This document shows, one piece after another, positions 61,335 to 64,000 of a DNA stretch of 64,000 bases (within the stretch, counting starts at the first letter, position 1; the number at the start of each line of letters is the position of its first letter). A program made the translations under genes and the position numbers. The stretch lies in NCBI GenBank assembly GCA_002441525.1, contig DJWH01000033.1, positions 6,308 to 70,307 on the forward strand. The letters are read 5' to 3'. This DNA comes from Acholeplasmataceae bacterium UBA6235. Its GTDB lineage: Bacteria; Bacillota_I; Bacilli_A; Acholeplasmatales; UBA5453. Below the pieces are notes generated by a model. The model did not search any database. It had not been told where the DNA came from and was given only the letters and a program-made list of their open reading frames with translations.

Positions 61335-63953
61335 TTATGGTAACTGATCAATGATTTGGTTCAAAGTATCGTTATTAAAGATGTTGTCCATCTCTACAAC
61401 GAAGTCTGGTTCAATACCAAATTCATTGTTGTGATACACATATGGATCTTCCTCAGTACCAGTACCTGTACGATAGGCATTGATATTATTGGATGACATC
61501 GTAAATGCGGTACCATTTGGTAATAGAATTGGTGTAATGGAGCTTGCACCACCACCTGATTTCTTACCAATGATCTTACCTAAGTTGTTTTCTTTGAATA
61601 TGGTTGCCATCGAGTTCGCAGCACTGAATGTGAGCGGTGATGTTAACAATGACCATTTCAAATGTGAATAGTTAGGGACACCAACGATTTGAACGTAACT
61701 CGATGAGAATCCACCGGTATCACCGTCGATTGAAGATACTCTAAATGGTTGGTCGGTAATGAACCCTACGACACGGTAGAGTGCACCGACGTTACCACCG
61801 GTATTCCAAGTTAAGTCTAATAGAATTCTTTGAACGTTCGGTTGGTCTGCCAATACGCGTTCTAGTGTGATTTCCATATAAACTGCTGAATCGGCTTCAA
61901 CCAATGCAGGAATATCTTTTTCAACTGGCCATGCTAAGGCGTAGCTGGTTGGTAATTTATCGACAACCCCAAGGTAGAATACAGATCTAGCGGCATCAAA
62001 GCCCACTTGAACCATAAAGTCCTTACCATTGACATTCTTAGAATAATAACCATCAACCTTGCTTGCTTCTTCGGTTGATTCAACCACAAGTGTATAACCT
62101 GCAGAGACCAAAGCGGCTTTATAAGTATCTAGATAAGCAGCATTTAATCCTTTGACCAATACTTCTGCGATATTTTCAGTCGCCGTTGAATTATTATAGA
62201 AGAAATACTTATTGCCATCCGCGATGGCAGGTACAACACCTGTTTCTTCTAATATGCTATCGATTAAAGCAGGATCAAAGGTTGCACTCTCTTCAATGTC
62301 AGATGTTCTGAAACCATCCAAGATGACCACTGCTGAGGTTGGATTCACGAACCAATAGTCAGGACGGTTAGGTGAAGTGGCTGCCCAAGCGTTACTTGAA
62401 ATGTTACCTCTACCCCATTTAGCTTCAATCGCGTCATCGACGTCGATGAAACCATCGTAATACCATTGTGTGAAACGAGAACCATAGGCAGATAATGAGT
62501 TGACTGCTGGTCCGCTCCATGCGGTTTTATTGAAATACGATGGGTACCCATAGCTGGTATGTGGTTCATCGATATCTTGTAATAATAAGTTTGCGACTGC
62601 ATTATCGAAATCTTCTGGATCATCTGTGACGAGTTTGTGTCTTCTTTGATATAACAAATCGTAATAGGATTCCACACCCATGATTTCGCGTAGTCCATAG
62701 AAATTATCTAAGTCAAATGCTAAAGTGGAGAAGGTATGAACCAATAGATCTGCTGGAATATCTTCATTATTCATAGAACTTGTCTTAATCGCTCTATATT
62801 CTAATGTACCAGATTCTGGTGTGCCATAAATACCCACAAGTTTATCATAGTTATAATACACATTATAGTAGCTTGAACCCGCGAATAATTGATTCACGAT
62901 ATAATATGGCAATAAGATTTCACCACCATAAATAGCCATGTCAAGGTTGAAGTGGTCTAAATCGTATACCACATCCGAGCCTTCATCAAAATGCGCATCT
63001 GGATGGTCTTGGACATATTCAATGTGTCTACCATAGTTAGTAGCCGTTGAATAGATATATCCCCAATAGAAACCAGGGTCATTGACACGAATTTCGTTTT
63101 CAACTGCATCAATGGTTAATCTTAAATCATATACTTCTTGCGTATCTTCATCGATGTATTGATAAGCGATTTCAACGGTGTTGTCGCCTTCAGTGATTTC
63201 AAAATCCACTTCAGGGTCAACGAAACCTTCTAGAAGTTCTAAGAAGTTTAGTACACTGATGTATGGCACAGAACCATTTTCTTCAAAGTATAGTTCGACG
63301 TCTGCATTCGCAACATCGTACTCTGTTGTTTTGTTTTCAAATGGTACAACCCTAGAGTTGGTGATTACAACATCGTCATGTCTCGATAAATCGACTGTAA
63401 ATGTACGTGTGATAGATTCACCATTTAAAGTAAACTTGCCAGTGATTTCACCTTGTGTGGTGGTGGAATCATCAAAGTTAATTGGGAGTAAGAACCCTGT
63501 GGTCGTCACATACTTAGATGTCGTCGACCACACAATCGTGCTACGGTTAACACGACCACGTGTAGGTAAACTCAATTGTACAGGACTGACAACTAAGTTA
63601 TCTTCCACATTTTGAATATCTGCCTCAATCAACGCTGTGTTATTGATGACTTCTACCCAAGATGCTGTCAACGTGATGTTTTCAACAATCGGTGTAGAAA
63701 AATCGAATGCGGTTGCTTCATCGGTTAGATACCAACGTTGGAATGCAAATCCTTCCTTGGTTGGGTCCTCCGGTTCAACGGCTAACTGCCCCTTTTCGAT
63801 GGTTTGTTCGGCGACCAAAGTCCCGCCATCGCTATTAAAGGTTACTGTGAATGTTTCTTTGACTGACGGTTGGCAGCCGACAATCACTAAGCTGAGTAGC
63901 AATAAAATATATACACTAAATAGCTTTTTTAGACCAATTTTGGCTAAATTCAT
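61335..63953 (-). CDS. Lipoprotein with InlB-type repeat, Ig-like region and S41-like protease domain
   Basis: 872 residues. Signal peptide with lipobox LVIVGCQP (Cys about 27). Next is a Listeria-Bacteroides (Flg_new/InlB B-type) repeat at about 35-95: TVTFNSDGGTLVAEQTIEKG and AFQRWYLTDEATAFDF. An Ig-like stretch follows around 125-190 (STIVWSTTSKYVTTTG). A large middle has no known domain. The last 250 residues look like an S41 peptidase: ILLDLTWNTGGNVGALYRV, LTSPLTFSAANSMATIFKE with the candidate serine, and GKIIGKKSGGGAS with a lysine region. GAGGTG precedes the ATG. It is surface-exposed, next to oppA, so it may process peptides for uptake (inference). Confidence 0.82.
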   Translation of the reverse strand: MNLAKIGLKKLFSVYILLLLSLVIVGCQPSVKETFTVTFNSDGGTLVAEQTIEKGQLAVEPEDPTKEGFAFQRWYLTDEATAFDFSTPIVENITLTASWVEVINNTALIEADIQNVEDNLVVSPVQLSLPTRGRVNRSTIVWSTTSKYVTTTGFLLPINFDDSTTTQGEITGKFTLNGESITRTFTVDLSRHDDVVITNSRVVPFENKTTEYDVANADVELYFEENGSVPYISVLNFLELLEGFVDPEVDFEITEGDNTVEIAYQYIDEDTQEVYDLRLTIDAVENEIRVNDPGFYWGYIYSTATNYGRHIEYVQDHPDAHFDEGSDVVYDLDHFNLDMAIYGGEILLPYYIVNQLFAGSSYYNVYYNYDKLVGIYGTPESGTLEYRAIKTSSMNNEDIPADLLVHTFSTLAFDLDNFYGLREIMGVESYYDLLYQRRHKLVTDDPEDFDNAVANLLLQDIDEPHTSYGYPSYFNKTAWSGPAVNSLSAYGSRFTQWYYDGFIDVDDAIEAKWGRGNISSNAWAATSPNRPDYWFVNPTSAVVILDGFRTSDIEESATFDPALIDSILEETGVVPAIADGNKYFFYNNSTATENIAEVLVKGLNAAYLDTYKAALVSAGYTLVVESTEEASKVDGYYSKNVNGKDFMVQVGFDAARSVFYLGVVDKLPTSYALAWPVEKDIPALVEADSAVYMEITLERVLADQPNVQRILLDLTWNTGGNVGALYRVVGFITDQPFRVSSIDGDTGGFSSSYVQIVGVPNYSHLKWSLLTSPLTFSAANSMATIFKENNLGKIIGKKSGGGASSITPILLPNGTAFTMSSNNINAYRTGTGTEEDPYVYHNNEFGIEPDFVVEMDNIFNNDTLNQIIDQLP

Positions 63954-64000
63954 AAGACACCTCTTTTCATTAATTATTCTTATTTTATAACTTTTAACGT
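63954..64000. other. AT-rich upstream end of window
   Basis: Contains the ribosome site of the lipoprotein gene; the rest is too short to judge. Confidence 0.3.

Noticed and set aside
1-64000. tRNA or rRNA genes, CRISPR arrays, IS elements, prophage
   Set aside because: I looked for T-loop patterns, spaced repeats, transposases and integrases and found none.

Overview
The window reads as a continuous piece of chromosome from a low-GC Gram-positive relative, most plausibly an Acholeplasma-like member of the Mycoplasmatota (Acholeplasmatales or a neighbouring order). The reasons are the gene set (SufCDSUB, Spx, YlbF/YlbG, CcpA, HPr, a ComK-like factor, an Opp importer with very large extracellular parts, no cell-wall genes) and the moderately AT-rich sequence. 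TGA is a true stop (ung, the GNAT gene and nadK end with it) and tryptophan is TGG, so this is not a code-4 Mycoplasma or Spiroplasma. The placement is an inference. No tRNA, rRNA, IS element, prophage or CRISPR was found.

Layout. 1-5.7 kb (minus): a folate-type ECF S component behind a THF riboswitch, ung, a GNAT acetyltransferase, the threonine-degrading pair kbl-tdh and a GTP-type PEP carboxykinase. 5.8-10.3 kb: gapA, nadK, a CYTH protein, guaC, an orphan cyclic-di-GMP riboswitch, and spx. 10.6-15.6 kb: pepF, a P-II-like protein with a cation/proton antiporter under a c-di-AMP riboswitch, and trpS under a T-box. 15.7-23.2 kb: a one-module NRPS with a reductase release domain, dagK, tyrS under a T-box, ccpA and rplS. 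23.3-26.3 kb: the trmD-rimM and khpA-rpsP halves of a classic operon, split by a diguanylate cyclase gene on the other strand. 26.3-31.8 kb: ylbG/ylbF, def, a TIM-barrel-like protein, trmH-type methylase, thiI, fRMsr and rpsD. 31.8-41.8 kb: an M48-like membrane protease, an ArsB/NhaD-like permease, glycolytic genes (tpiA, ptsH, a cupin regulator, pgk), comK, a sugar-ABC ATPase with a perfect cre site, a YcxB-like/PucR-like pair and an S66 peptidase. 41.9-50.9 kb: the Suf operon, an unidentified structured RNA, an unknown membrane protein, the DUF1858-DUF438-DUF454 cluster and an atypical response regulator. 51-64 kb (minus): an oligopeptide transporter (oppA-B-C-D-F) with unusual insertions, two small membrane proteins, and an S41-like lipoprotein.

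How it works together. Central metabolism is glycolytic/gluconeogenic (gapA, pgk, tpiA, pckG). The window also holds the catabolite control machinery: CcpA, HPr with a conserved regulatory serine, and cre-like sites near the sugar ATPase, ccpA itself, pckG and oppA. RNA-based control is dense: a THF riboswitch, a c-di-AMP riboswitch, a c-di-GMP-I riboswitch, two T-boxes, likely ribosomal-protein leaders, and one folded RNA that I could not identify. Two second messengers are implied, and the c-di-GMP synthase is present in the window.

The most novel points are the stand-alone NRPS, the orphan c-di-GMP riboswitch with a 21-codon ORF beyond its terminator, the unidentified RNA at about 46.8-47.0 kb, and the enlarged Opp system.
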